DNA of 64,000 nt, from the NCBI RefSeq assembly GCF_051380875.1, contig NZ_JBNYXW010000017.1, positions 62,001 to 126,000 on the forward strand, in the 5' to 3' direction. Below are positions 25,050 to 34,311 of this stretch, one piece after another. Both the position numbers and the translations under genes were made by a program. Below the pieces are notes generated by a model. That model made no database searches and had not been told where the DNA came from. It saw only the letters and a list, made by a program, of their open reading frames with translations. This DNA comes from Janthinobacterium sp051380875 (GTDB lineage Bacteria; Pseudomonadota; Gammaproteobacteria; Burkholderiales; Burkholderiaceae_D). The first letter of the stretch is position 1; each line of letters begins with the position of its first letter.

Positions 25050-25286
25050 ATGAAAACCTTGAAAAACCTGGAAGCCATCTTCACCATCGCCGTCGCCCTC
25101 GCCTGCGGTGCCAGCTATGTCAGTTTCATGCAGCCACACGCCACGCACGCTGGCAATGTGGCGCAGGCCAGCAGCATGCCCGTGGTGGTAGTGAGCGCCA
25201 AGCGCATGACGGAGCAGGAAAAGAAAATCTCGCTGATCGAGGAACGCCAGTCGCTGCTGGGCAATGCCACCGCCAGCACCCTGTGA
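25050..25286 (+). CDS. Small hypothetical exported or membrane-anchored protein, 78 residues
   Basis: GAAAGGA before the ATG supports this start. Residues 7-25 (LEAIFTIAVALACGASYVS) form a signal peptide or single membrane anchor. The rest includes VVVVSAKRMTEQEKK and a charged helix, and would lie in the periplasm. The pattern VVVVSAKRM recurs in small exported proteins of this family of bacteria, but no function is known. Confidence 0.7.
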   Translation: MKTLKNLEAIFTIAVALACGASYVSFMQPHATHAGNVAQASSMPVVVVSAKRMTEQEKKISLIEERQSLLGNATASTL

Positions 25287-25404
25287 GCCGCCGATGCTGA
25301 TCCCACGCCGCCTGGCGCACAGTGAGTTGCCGCAGTGAGCTTTCCCGCGCCAGGGCGCCATTTGTATCGGCTGCGGATACACAGACACACAGCATTGTGT
25401 CAAT

Positions 25405-25456
25405 TGTAATAAGTTGAATCAAAGGCGAAGACGCCGCCAGCAAGCCGCTATAGTCC
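25405..25456 (+). promoter_or_regulatory. Promoter copy B: TGTAATAAGTTG box with TATAGTCC
   Basis: TGTAATAAGTTG (25405-25416) and TATAGTCC (25449-25456) are 44 nt apart start to start, exactly as in copy A at 13935. The second half-site here is TGAATCA, again 10 bp from TGTAATA. TATAGT is a plausible -10. The box would lie near -50, typical for an activator. Confidence 0.6.
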
Positions 25457-25487
25457 ATTTCACGCACTTACCGAAATGGAGACGCAC

Positions 25488-26168
25488 ATGAAACCCCTCA
25501 CACTTTACGCAGCAGCCATGCTTGCCATTAGCACTGCGGCCTTCTTGCCCGTGCAATCGATGGCGCAAAGCCAGGTCGGCGTCAGCATTGTCCTCGGCAG
25601 CGCCCCGCCCCCGCCACGCTTTGAAAGCGTGCCGGCGCCGCGCTCGGGCTATGTCTGGGCCCCAGGCTACTGGAACTGGGACGGCCAGCGCCATGCATGG
25701 ACCGGTGGTGAATGGCTGCGCGAACGCGACGGCAACCAGTACCGCCGCGCCGCCTGGATACAAGAGAACAACCGCTGGCGCCTGGACCGCGGCGGCTGGA
25801 GCGCGGCGCAGGTGCAGCCGGTGCGCTACGACGCCATTCGCAACGCCCCGCCGCCACCGCGCCGCGAAGCCATCCCGCGCGCCCGCCACGGCTACATCTG
25901 GGCGCCCGGCCACTGGGAATGGCGCAGCCAGCGCTACGCATGGACCCCGGGCCTGTGGATCACCGAACGCCCCGGCTATGCGTACGCGCCGCCCGCCTGG
26001 AACCAGCGCGATGGCCGCTGGCAGATGGAGCAAGGCCGCTGGTCGCCACGCGGCCCGAACGGCGACCGTGACCGCGACGGCGTCCCGAACCGCAACGACC
26101 GCGACCGCGACAATGACGGCGTGCCCAACCGCGACGACCATCGGCCGGACAATCCGCGCCGCTACTAG
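25488..26168 (+). CDS. YXWGXW-repeat envelope protein with Asp-rich tail
   Basis: A 226-residue exported protein. The signal peptide is residues 1-26 (AAAMLAISTAAFLPVQSMAQ). Aromatic repeats follow: SGYVWAPGYWNWDGQRHAW, later HGYIWAPGHWEWRSQRYAW, with variants between, matching the YXWGXW repeat family. The tail DRDGVPNRNDRDRDNDGVPN resembles calcium-binding thrombospondin type-3 repeats. GGAG lies 8 nt before this ATG. A Met four codons earlier overlaps it. Role unknown, probably cell-envelope. Confidence 0.85.
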   Translation: MKPLTLYAAAMLAISTAAFLPVQSMAQSQVGVSIVLGSAPPPPRFESVPAPRSGYVWAPGYWNWDGQRHAWTGGEWLRERDGNQYRRAAWIQENNRWRLDRGGWSAAQVQPVRYDAIRNAPPPPRREAIPRARHGYIWAPGHWEWRSQRYAWTPGLWITERPGYAYAPPAWNQRDGRWQMEQGRWSPRGPNGDRDRDGVPNRNDRDRDNDGVPNRDDHRPDNPRRY

Positions 26169-26192
26169 AAACGTTAGGCAATAATTGCCCAC

Positions 26193-26218
26193 CAAGGCCA
26201 CCGTTCGCGGTGGCCTTG
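26193..26218 (+). terminator. Strong terminator with TTCG tetraloop
   Basis: CAAGGCCACCG TTCG CGGTGGCCTTG is an 11-bp perfect stem closed by the stable TTCG loop, followed by TCATTTT. It lies 25 bp after the YXWGXW gene. Confidence 0.88.
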
Positions 26219-26288
26219 TCATTTTCCCGTCATCTGGCTGTATTACAATCGCGCGACGATCAATGATAATGCGCGAGAAAGATTCACG

Positions 26289-27320
26289 ATGGCGATGGAA
26301 ACTGCCGGTTTCACCTATGGCTCTGACACCTCTGGCCTGGTCTGGGGCTTCCTATTTGGCCGCCATGCGCAGCCGCTGGCGCTCGATTCAGGCGCCGCGC
26401 TGGCCTGGCTGGCGGACGGCGCGGCGCGCCCGGCGCACGAATTCGTCTGGCTGCACTTCAACCTGTCGCATGCGGCCAGCGAAAAATGGCTGATGACGCA
26501 CACGCAGCTGGCCGATGAATTCTATGAAACGCTGCACCAGGGTTCGCGCTCGACGCGCATCGAACAGGTGGAAAACACCCTCATCGCGGTGGTCAATGAT
26601 GTGGTGCACAATTTTTCGTTCGAGGCATCCGACATTGCCACCATGTGGGCCAGCGTGGCGCAAAACCTGGTCATCACGGCGCGCCGCGCGCCGCTGCAGT
26701 CGATCGAGCGCCTGCGCCAGGCCGTCATCAAGAATCACGAGCCGATCCGCTCGTCGGTGGAGCTGCTGGTCCACTTGCTGCGCGACCAGGCCGACGTGCT
26801 GGTCAACATCGTGCGCGATGCCGTGGCGCGTGTCGACGATATCGAAGACCATTTGCTGGCCGGGCGCCTGGTGCCCAAGCGCGAAGACCTGGGCGCCATG
26901 CGGCGCGTGCTGGTGCGCCTGCAGCGCCTGCTGGCGCCGGAACCGGCAGCCCTGTTCCGCCTGCTGCAGCGTCCGCCGTCGTGGGTATCCGAGCTGGACA
27001 GCCTGGAATTGCGCCAGTCGACTGAGGAATTCTCGGTCGTGCTCAGCGACATGTCTTCCTTGCAGGAGCGCATCAAATTGCTGCAGGAAGAAATCGCCGC
27101 GCGGGTCAACGAGGAAAACAGCCGCAGCCTGTTCGTGCTGACCATCGTCACCGTGCTGGCCTTGCCGATCAACATCATCGCCGGCATGCTGGGTATGAAT
27201 GTGGGGGGGATACCGCTGGCCCAGCATCCGCAGGGCTTCTGGATCATCGTTGCCATCATCGTCACGTTTACGGTCGTGGCCGGATGGCTGGTGGTGCGCG
27301 TGCAACGCAATATTAACTAG
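26289..27320 (+). CDS. CorA-family divalent-cation transporter (ZntB-like)
   Basis: A 343-residue inner-membrane channel or transporter of the CorA superfamily. The cytoplasmic N-terminal domain has WLHFNLSHAASEKWL, as in ZntB proteins. A long helix leads into two C-terminal membrane helices, and the hallmark GMN is at 302-304 in AGMLGMNVGGIPL. ZntB members transport zinc; magnesium or cobalt transport (CorA) is possible. It is monocistronic between a terminator and the convergent rnk gene. Confidence 0.88.
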   Translation: MAMETAGFTYGSDTSGLVWGFLFGRHAQPLALDSGAALAWLADGAARPAHEFVWLHFNLSHAASEKWLMTHTQLADEFYETLHQGSRSTRIEQVENTLIAVVNDVVHNFSFEASDIATMWASVAQNLVITARRAPLQSIERLRQAVIKNHEPIRSSVELLVHLLRDQADVLVNIVRDAVARVDDIEDHLLAGRLVPKREDLGAMRRVLVRLQRLLAPEPAALFRLLQRPPSWVSELDSLELRQSTEEFSVVLSDMSSLQERIKLLQEEIAARVNEENSRSLFVLTIVTVLALPINIIAGMLGMNVGGIPLAQHPQGFWIIVAIIVTFTVVAGWLVVRVQRNIN

Positions 27321-27385
27321 CGAAAACACGGCCTTGCAGGCGAACGGCAGGCGCCGTCCGCCATCCTTGCTCAATGACCGCCAGC

Positions 27386-27814
27386 CTAGCGGTGATATTC
27401 GCCGGCCCGCTCAGGCTGATAGACGATTTCTTCGATCTTCACCTTGACCACGCCGCCGGGCATGGGCCAGGCGATGCTGTCGCCGACAGACAGGCCCAGC
27501 AATGCGCTGCCGACCGGCGCCAGCACGGAAATGCGGTCGGCCTGGCCTTCCACATCCTTTGGATACACGAGCGTCAGGCAGAATTCATCCTTGTTTTCCA
27601 CCGTGAAGCGCACGGTGGAATTCATCGTCACGACGGTGGGCGGAATCTCTTGCGGTTCCAGCACCTCGGCGCGGCCCAGCTCATCGAGCAAAGCGGCCTT
27701 GTCGGGCGAAAGATTGTTTCCCAAGGCATACAACAACACTTCCAGTCGTTCCAGGTCTTGTGACGACAAAATAATTTTTGGTTTTTTTTCCAAGATATCC
27801 TCACTGATTATCAT
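27386..27814 (-). CDS. rnk: Nucleoside diphosphate kinase regulator Rnk
   Basis: About 142 residues, related to GreA/GreB. The N-terminal coiled coil (SSQDLERLEVLLYAL) is short and the C-terminal FKBP-like domain contains VTMNSTVRF, LVYPKD, LAPVGSALLGLSVGDSIAWPMPGG, matching Rnk closely. Rnk binds RNA polymerase and affects NTP pools. The ATG lacks a ribosome site. A TTG at 27793 has GAGG 7 nt upstream and follows the stop of an upstream small frame by 7 nt, so the real start may be there. Confidence 0.88.
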   Translation of the reverse strand: MIISEDILEKKPKIILSSQDLERLEVLLYALGNNLSPDKAALLDELGRAEVLEPQEIPPTVVTMNSTVRFTVENKDEFCLTLVYPKDVEGQADRISVLAPVGSALLGLSVGDSIAWPMPGGVVKVKIEEIVYQPERAGEYHR

Positions 27815-27929
27815 TAGGGCGACGTCCGGTTTTGCTGGCGGCGAGTGACCTAAACGCACGAAACAAAACAAACAGCATTAGAACGTCCATCATCAGCGGA
27901 TTATGGACGAACTCGCGGAACAAGGCCAT
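27801..27929 (-). CDS. Possible 42-residue protein overlapping the rnk start
   Basis: The frame MALFREFVHNPLMMDVLMLF... has a hydrophobic centre and a basic tail, and ends at a TGA whose downstream GAGGATATC leads to the TTG candidate start of rnk. GGGGAA lies about 11 nt before the ATG. It may be a translationally coupled leader or small membrane protein. Evidence is weak. Confidence 0.25.
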   Translation of the reverse strand: MALFREFVHNPLMMDVLMLFVLFRAFRSLAASKTGRRPNDNQ

Positions 27930-28377
27930 AGCGTTCGCGCATTCCCCATTAAAATTTATTAAAATCAAAGACTTGCAAGGCAATATTTACAGGCGGCATA
28001 AAAATACGCCGGCGTGCGCAGATGCATGCCAGGGTGCGCCGGGTTATTCCGCATGGCATTATTTTTACGGTCAGCATGTCTTGCGCAAAAAAAAACAGAA
28101 TGGCAAAAAAAAGGATTAAAATCAAGCCTGCTTATTATTATAAAGACACGTATACTCCCGGTGTCCGGCGCCGCCCCGCTGGCTGGCGTTGCGCCGTAGC
28201 CTGTGCAGGGCCGCGCCCCCTGTACTTTCACGCTACAAAATGACAATATGCCGGCCTTAACAACACCTTGAGAGTTCCGGCTCACCTCGGTTTTCATCTG
28301 ACTGGAACGTAAAGTATGGCAGGGCAAGGCGGGATCAAACGGGGCGGCAGCAGGCGGGACCGGCAGGGAAAAGCGTC
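27930..28377. other. AT-rich 448-bp gap before the GGDEF-EAL gene
   Basis: This divergent region is markedly AT-rich (A-runs at 28085-28113, TATACT at 28151-28156, a plausible -10). It must carry promoters for rnk and for the c-di-GMP gene. No riboswitch or repeat was recognised. Confidence 0.4.
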
Positions 28378-30270
28378 ATGATGGCACCATTGATGCTGCC
28401 CTCGGCGCAGTTGCGCGGCGATAAGGTAGCCAGGCTGAACTTGCTGACCGCGGCTGCCATGCTGGCCGGCGCCAGCTTGCTGCTGATCCTGTTCCAATGG
28501 TTTTCCCTGCAAGCAGCATTGCAGGGCAACTTGCTGATACAGGCCGACATGCTGGCCCCGGTGGCTGCCCAGGCCTTGCAGCAGAATAACCACCTTTCTG
28601 CGGAGCAAATCCTCGCGCGCTTCTCGGCCGATCCGCACATCCAGCAGGCGCTGATCTACAGTCCGTATGGCGTGCCATTTGCCCGCTACGCGCGCAGCGG
28701 CGCCGATGCCGCACCCGCCGCACCGCGCGCCGGCGTGCAGATCGACCTGCTGGCCGGCAGCGCCACCATGCTGCGCTCTCTGCCTGGCGGCGGCGCCCTG
28801 TTCCTGCGCACCAGCCTGGCGCCGCAGTACCGCAGCCTGGCGCAGTTTGCCGCCTTCACCCTGCTGGTGAGCCTGTGCGCTTTCGGTCTGACGACATTGA
28901 TGGTGCGCCGCACGCGTATCGCCGCCCAGCATGCGGAAAGCCATTTGCACTACCTGGCCCATGTCGACCCCGTCACGCAGTTGCCGAACCGGCATGAATT
29001 CAACGGCGCGCTGGCCTATGCGCTGGCGCGCGCCGACCGCCAAGACAGCAGCGTGGGCCTGTTGCTGCTGGACCTGGACAACTTCAAGGTCGTCAACGAC
29101 ACCCTGGGCCACCACTGCGGCGACCAGCTGCTCAAACTGGTCGCCGAGCGCTTGGTGGCCATCGTGCGCACCACCGACATCATCTGCCGCATCGGCGGCG
29201 ACGAATTCGTCGTCATCGTCGAACCGGCCGACGACGCCTCGGAAATGGCCAGCGTGGCGCGCAAGATCCTCGCCGTGCTGGCCGCGCCATTTGCCCTCGA
29301 AGGCCACCAGCTGTATGTCAGCGCCAGCATTGGCGTGAGCCTGTACCCGTTCGACGCGCAGGACGTGGCGACCCTCACGCGCAATGCCGATACGGCCATG
29401 TACCACGCCAAGCACCAGGGCAAGAGCCGCTACGCCGTGTTCCAGTCCGAGATGGAACAGCGTGCCCAGCGCCGCCTGCGCATGGAGGCAAACCTGCGCC
29501 GCGCGCTGCAAAATGAAGAATTGTATGTGCATTACCAGCCGCAGATCGACTTGCGCAGCGGGCGCATCGTCGGCGTGGAAGCGCTGATACGCTGGAACTG
29601 CCGCGAGATGGGCCAGCTGAGCCCAGCCGAATTCATTCCCGTGGCCGAGGAAAGCGGCATCATCGTCGACCTGGGGCGCTGGGTGCTGCAAAGCGCCTGC
29701 CGCCAGGCAGCTGTCTGGTGCAAGGCGGGCCTGCTCGATTCGTTGGAACACGTGGCCGTCAACCTGTCGGCCTGCCAGGCGCGCGATCCGGGCCTGATGG
29801 ACGATATCCGCGCCATCCTGCACGAAACCCAGTTGCCGCACGGCTTGCTTGAGCTGGAAATCACGGAAGGGGTCTTGATGGACAATATTCACGCCAACGT
29901 GGAATTGATGCGGCGCTTGCAGGAAACGGGCATCCACCTGTCGGTGGACGATTTCGGCACCGGCTATTCTTCGATGTCGTATTTAAAACGCCTGCCGATC
30001 GACCAGTTGAAGATCGACCGCAGCTTCGTGCACGACTTGCCCGGCGAGGGCGAAGCCATCGTCACGGCCATCATCGCCATGGCGCACAGCCTGCATTTGA
30101 AAGTGGTAGCCGAAGGCGTGGAAACGCTGCAGCAGGTGGAGTTCATGCGCAAAGCCGGCTGCGACAATGCGCAGGGCTTTTTCTTCGCGCGCCCCATGAC
30201 GGCGGCGCAGTTGACGGCATTACTGCTGGAGCGGCGCGACTGGAGCACGCGCACGGCCATGCTGGCTTAG
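28378..30270 (+). CDS. Membrane GGDEF-EAL c-di-GMP enzyme
   Basis: A 630-residue protein with two membrane helices (about 20-42 and 160-180) flanking a periplasmic sensor segment. The GGDEF domain is intact at 273-277 and has an RTTD inhibitory I-site five residues earlier. The EAL domain is intact (EAL at 401-403, DDFGTGYSS later). It may make or degrade c-di-GMP; both active sites look complete. It controls attachment or motility by inference. Single gene. Confidence 0.93.
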   Translation: MMAPLMLPSAQLRGDKVARLNLLTAAAMLAGASLLLILFQWFSLQAALQGNLLIQADMLAPVAAQALQQNNHLSAEQILARFSADPHIQQALIYSPYGVPFARYARSGADAAPAAPRAGVQIDLLAGSATMLRSLPGGGALFLRTSLAPQYRSLAQFAAFTLLVSLCAFGLTTLMVRRTRIAAQHAESHLHYLAHVDPVTQLPNRHEFNGALAYALARADRQDSSVGLLLLDLDNFKVVNDTLGHHCGDQLLKLVAERLVAIVRTTDIICRIGGDEFVVIVEPADDASEMASVARKILAVLAAPFALEGHQLYVSASIGVSLYPFDAQDVATLTRNADTAMYHAKHQGKSRYAVFQSEMEQRAQRRLRMEANLRRALQNEELYVHYQPQIDLRSGRIVGVEALIRWNCREMGQLSPAEFIPVAEESGIIVDLGRWVLQSACRQAAVWCKAGLLDSLEHVAVNLSACQARDPGLMDDIRAILHETQLPHGLLELEITEGVLMDNIHANVELMRRLQETGIHLSVDDFGTGYSSMSYLKRLPIDQLKIDRSFVHDLPGEGEAIVTAIIAMAHSLHLKVVAEGVETLQQVEFMRKAGCDNAQGFFFARPMTAAQLTALLLERRDWSTRTAMLA

Positions 30271-30273
30271 GGC

Positions 30274-30327
30274 AGTCCCTGCGGGATCGGAATGCTCTCC
30301 ATTGGAGAGCATTCCCCCGGCGGGACT
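30274..30327. terminator. Nested palindrome between convergent genes
   Basis: GGAATGCTCTCC ATT GGAGAGCATTCC is a perfect 12-bp stem with a 3-nt loop. Outer arms AGTCCC (30274-30279) and GGGACT (30322-30327) extend it. It lies between stops at 30270 and 30346. There is no T-run, so it may act as a processing or stabilising hairpin, or be a dispersed repeat. Confidence 0.5.
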
Positions 30328-30345
30328 GACCCCGGCTGCCGCTTA

Positions 30346-32025
30346 TCAAGCCAGCTTGGCAGAGTGCTCGCGCGTGGCGTGGAACTTCAGCTTCGGCCAG
30401 CGCTCTTCCGTCAGGCGCAGGTTCACGCCCGACGTCGCCAGGTAGGCCATGTTGCCGGCCGCATCGTAGGCCACGTTGTGGCCCAGCGCGTTCTCGAAAT
30501 CCTGCAAGATGCGCTTGTCGTCGCAGCTGACCCAGCGTGCGCTGCTGATGCTGGTGCCTTCGAACACGGCATCGACGCCATATTCGTTGAGCAGGCGGCT
30601 GGCCACCACTTCGAACTGCAGCACGCCGACGGCGCCCAGGATCAGCTCACCGCCCTGCACCGGCTTGAAGACCTGCACCGCGCCCTCTTCGCCCAGCTGC
30701 TGCAAGCCCTTGTGCAACTGCTTGATTTTCAAGGGATTACGGATGCGCACCGAGCGGAAGAAGTCTGGCGCGAAGTACGGAATGCCGGTAAAGGTCAGCA
30801 TCTCGCCTTCGGAGAAACTGTCGCCGATCTGCATGTTGCCATGGTTCGGCAAGCCGATGATGTCGCCAGCGTACGCTTCTTCCACCTGTTCGCGCGAAGA
30901 CGCCATGAAGGTCACCACGTTCGAGACCTTGATCTCGCGGCCCAGGCGCAAGTGCTTGACCTTCATGCCGCGCTCGAAACGTCCCGAGCACACGCGCAAA
31001 AAGGCAATGCGGTCGCGGTGTGCCGGGTCCATGTTGGCCTGGATCTTGAAGACAAAACCGGTAAATGGCTGTTCGACCGGATCGACGGAACGCACGGTGG
31101 CATCGCGTTCGCGCGGTGCCGGCGCCCAGTCGACCAGCGCCGACAGGATTTCGCGCACGCCGAAGTTGTTCACGGCCGAACCGAAGAAGACCGGCGTCTG
31201 CACGCCGGAGAGGAATTCTTCCAGGTTGAACGGATGCGAGGCGCCGTGCACCAATTCGACTTCCATGCGCAGTTGATCCATCTCAAGGGGGAACATCTCT
31301 TGCAGGCGCGGATTGTCGATGCCCTTGATGATTTCAAAGGCGCCGTCGGCCTTTTCCTCGCCGGCCTTGAACAGCATGATTTCATCGTTCAGCAAGTGGT
31401 ACACGCCGCGGAAATTCTTGCCCATGCCGATCGGCCAGGTAACGGGCGCGCACTGGATCTTCAGCACCGATTCGAGTTCATCGAGCAGTTCCAGCGGATC
31501 GCGCGTCTCGCGGTCCATCTTGTTCATGAAAGTGACGATCGGCGTATTGCGCATGCGGCACACGGCCAGCAGTTTGATCGTCTGCGCTTCCACGCCCTTG
31601 GCCGCATCGATCACCATCAGGGCAGAATCGACGGCCGTCAGCACGCGGTAGGTATCTTCCGAGAAGTCCTGGTGGCCCGGAGTATCGAGCAGGTTGACGA
31701 CGTGGTCGCGGAATTCGAACTGCATCACCGAGGATGCGACGGAAATACCGCGCTGCTTCTCGATCTCCATCCAGTCCGACGTCGCGTGGCGGCCCGATTT
31801 ACGCGCCTTGACGGTACCGGCCATCTGGATCGCGCCCGAGAACAGCAGCAGCTTTTCCGTCAAGGTGGTCTTACCCGCATCCGGGTGGGAAATAATGCCG
31901 AAGGTACGGCGGCGCTTCACTTCGCGCGCGATCACGGCTGGCGCCTTGCTGCTGGCGGAGACCGTCGCGGTATCGGTGGAATCGGGGGTAGTGATGTCGT
32001 TCTCGTTGGCCATATTGGTGACCAT
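30346..32025 (-). CDS. prfC: Peptide chain release factor 3
   Basis: A cytoplasmic GTPase that removes RF1/RF2 from the ribosome after termination. GTP motifs are HPDAGKTT, DTPGHQDF and NKMDRE. The RF3-specific ISVASSVMQFEF and FFGSAVNNFGVREIL are present, and the C-terminal domain is complete. The 559 residues include a 30-35-residue Ser/Thr/Asp-rich N-terminal extension over E. coli RF3. The start MVTNMANEND was chosen because GAGGG lies about 8 nt upstream; a Met four codons later is possible. The frame stays open far upstream, but that is antisense to the chemoreceptor. Confidence 0.95.
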   Translation of the reverse strand: MVTNMANENDITTPDSTDTATVSASSKAPAVIAREVKRRRTFGIISHPDAGKTTLTEKLLLFSGAIQMAGTVKARKSGRHATSDWMEIEKQRGISVASSVMQFEFRDHVVNLLDTPGHQDFSEDTYRVLTAVDSALMVIDAAKGVEAQTIKLLAVCRMRNTPIVTFMNKMDRETRDPLELLDELESVLKIQCAPVTWPIGMGKNFRGVYHLLNDEIMLFKAGEEKADGAFEIIKGIDNPRLQEMFPLEMDQLRMEVELVHGASHPFNLEEFLSGVQTPVFFGSAVNNFGVREILSALVDWAPAPRERDATVRSVDPVEQPFTGFVFKIQANMDPAHRDRIAFLRVCSGRFERGMKVKHLRLGREIKVSNVVTFMASSREQVEEAYAGDIIGLPNHGNMQIGDSFSEGEMLTFTGIPYFAPDFFRSVRIRNPLKIKQLHKGLQQLGEEGAVQVFKPVQGGELILGAVGVLQFEVVASRLLNEYGVDAVFEGTSISSARWVSCDDKRILQDFENALGHNVAYDAAGNMAYLATSGVNLRLTEERWPKLKFHATREHSAKLA

Positions 32026-32187
32026 AATATGGCCCTCGCAAAAAACCCTCGATTTTACAGACTCTTGCCGCATCCGTGTGAACTGCTTCACTCTGGCGGA
32101 TGGCAAAATCGGCCACTTCATCAAGGGGTCACAATTCGCAGGCAACATTGCGGTGCAGAAATGTTGCCACTCTATCCTGGAAAGCCG

Positions 32188-34242
32188 ATGAAAATCCTCC
32201 TCACCCCCGCCATCCGACTCATGCAGCGTTTGCGCCTGCTGCCCAAATTCATGCTCGTCTGCCTGGTCTTCCTGTTGCCGCTGGCGCTGGCGACCACCCT
32301 GCTGATCTCGGAACTGGGCAAATCGCTGGCCCAGGCACAGGACGCGCAGCGGGGGGTGGCCTACGTGCGCCAGTTGCAAGATGGCATGCGGCTGCTGCAG
32401 CAGCGGCGCGGCCTGGAGCACTTGCGCCTGAGCGGCAAGGCCGGCATGGACAATGCCGCCCTCGCTCCACGCATCACGGCCGCGCTGGCGGCCCTGGCGC
32501 GCCTGCCGGCGGGCGCCGGCCTGCCGCAGGCGGGCGCACTGGGCAAGCAGTGGCAAGCCCTCCTGGGCCGCCAGGCGGGCCTCACGGCACGCGACAGCTA
32601 CGCCGCGCACACGGCGCTGCTGCGCCAGGCGGGCAAACTGGGCCAGCTGGTAGCCGACCGCTCGCACCTGAGCCTGGACCCGGACGCCGGCGCCAACCAC
32701 CTGAGCGCCGCCTTTACCGCCACCCTGCCCGACTTGGCCGAGAGCCTGGCCGACATCGCCGGGCGCGGCGCCGCCTACATCGACACGGGCCTGTTCGAGG
32801 CGAATGAAGACCAGCTGGTCAACGCCACGGCGCTGATCGCGCGCCACGAACTGGAACGCCTGCCGGCCCGCTTCGACGAAATCATCGCCGCCAAACCGGC
32901 ACTCGGCGCCAGCCTGCAGCCAGCATTGAAAGCCGTGCCGGCCGCGCTGGCCTTCCTCGAACGGGCCAAGAATGAAGTGACGAACTCCTACGACCAGACC
33001 TCGGGCGCGCAATTCCACGCAGCCGGCATGCAGGCGATCGACGCGCTGCATGCGCTCTCTAGCGCCTCCGCTGCCGCCCTCGATGGCTTGCTTCTCGATC
33101 GCATTGCACGCGACCAGGCGCGCCGCGCGCTGATCCTGGCCGCCATGCTGCTGGTACTGCTGGCCGCCGCCTACCTGTGCGCCGGCTTCTATGCAGCGTT
33201 TGCGCGCGACGTGGGGCAGCTGCGCGTGGCCGTGGCGGCAGCGGCGGCGGGCGACCTGTCGCAGCGCATCACCTCGCAGGCGCATGACGAAATCGGCGAA
33301 CTGGTACGCGACTTTGGCGCCATGACGCATGGCCTGGCCACGCTGGTGCAGGAAATCCGCAGCGGCGCGGCCGTCATCGCCACCGCCAGCGCCGATATCG
33401 CGCAGGGCAACGCCGCCCTGTCCGGCCATACGGCCACGCAATCGGAAGCGCTGGGCGCCACCGTCGACTCGATGCGCGAGCTGACAGCCACCGTGGGCCG
33501 CAACGAAGCCCACGTAGGACAGGGACGCACCCTGGTGGCGTCGGCGGCCGAAGTGGCCCTGCGCGGCGGCGCAACCGTCAGCGCCGTGGTCGAGACCATG
33601 GCCTCGATCAAGGCCAGCTCGCACAAGATCGTCGACATCATCGGCGTCATCAACGGCATCGCCTTCCAGACGAATATCCTGGCCCTGAACGCAGCCGTGG
33701 AAGCGGCGCGCGCAGGCGAACAAGGGCGCGGCTTTGCGGTGGTAGCATCCGAGGTGCGCAGCCTGGCACAGCGCTCCAGCGAGGCGGCGCAGCAAATCAA
33801 GCGCCTGATCGGCGATTCCGTGGCCACCGTGGACGCGGGCGGCGAGCTGGTCAACGCAGCCGGCAGCACCATGCGGCAAGTCGTCGATGCGGTGCAGCAA
33901 GTGGCCGTGGTGATCGGGCGCATCAGCAGCGCCGGCGCCGAACAGAATAGCGAGATTGCGCAGATCAACCTGGCGCTGGCGCAAATTGACGACATGACGC
34001 GGCAGAACGCGGGCCTGGTCGACGAAGCGCGCGCCGGCTCGCAGCGATTGCAGCAGGAAGGCGAAGCGCTGACGCAGGCCGCCAGCCGCTTCCGCCTGGC
34101 AGAAAACGAGGAACCGGGCACGCGCCAGACGCTGGCGATGAATACCCGCGACGGCTTGCCCAGCGTGCGTCCGGCAGGCTTGTGGAGCGCGAATAAGCCG
34201 CGCGTAATATCACAAAATCGCGGACAACGGCGCAAGGTTTGA
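32188..34242 (+). CDS. Methyl-accepting chemotaxis protein
   Basis: A 684-residue transmembrane receptor. TM1 is about 20-41, a 270-residue helical periplasmic domain follows (nitrate/nitrite-sensing type possible), and TM2 is about 312-335. A HAMP segment leads to the signalling domain with the invariant hairpin GIAFQTNILALNAAVEAARA (about 490) and GRGFAVVASEVRSLAQRS. No C-terminal CheR-docking pentapeptide is present. GGAAAG precedes the ATG. It couples an unknown ligand to CheA/CheW, whose genes are not in the window. Confidence 0.93.
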   Translation: MKILLTPAIRLMQRLRLLPKFMLVCLVFLLPLALATTLLISELGKSLAQAQDAQRGVAYVRQLQDGMRLLQQRRGLEHLRLSGKAGMDNAALAPRITAALAALARLPAGAGLPQAGALGKQWQALLGRQAGLTARDSYAAHTALLRQAGKLGQLVADRSHLSLDPDAGANHLSAAFTATLPDLAESLADIAGRGAAYIDTGLFEANEDQLVNATALIARHELERLPARFDEIIAAKPALGASLQPALKAVPAALAFLERAKNEVTNSYDQTSGAQFHAAGMQAIDALHALSSASAAALDGLLLDRIARDQARRALILAAMLLVLLAAAYLCAGFYAAFARDVGQLRVAVAAAAAGDLSQRITSQAHDEIGELVRDFGAMTHGLATLVQEIRSGAAVIATASADIAQGNAALSGHTATQSEALGATVDSMRELTATVGRNEAHVGQGRTLVASAAEVALRGGATVSAVVETMASIKASSHKIVDIIGVINGIAFQTNILALNAAVEAARAGEQGRGFAVVASEVRSLAQRSSEAAQQIKRLIGDSVATVDAGGELVNAAGSTMRQVVDAVQQVAVVIGRISSAGAEQNSEIAQINLALAQIDDMTRQNAGLVDEARAGSQRLQQEGEALTQAASRFRLAENEEPGTRQTLAMNTRDGLPSVRPAGLWSANKPRVISQNRGQRRKV

Positions 34243-34311
34243 TATGCAAAAGTGTGCGTGCAGGATGAGTGTAGGACAAGGACTACAATTGTGCCTCAAA
34301 GGAGACTACAA

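Noticed and set aside
32026..33984. Open minus-strand frame continuing upstream of prfC
   Set aside because: It is antisense to a well-supported chemoreceptor gene, encodes His/Arg/Gln-rich non-protein-like sequence, and lacks domains.
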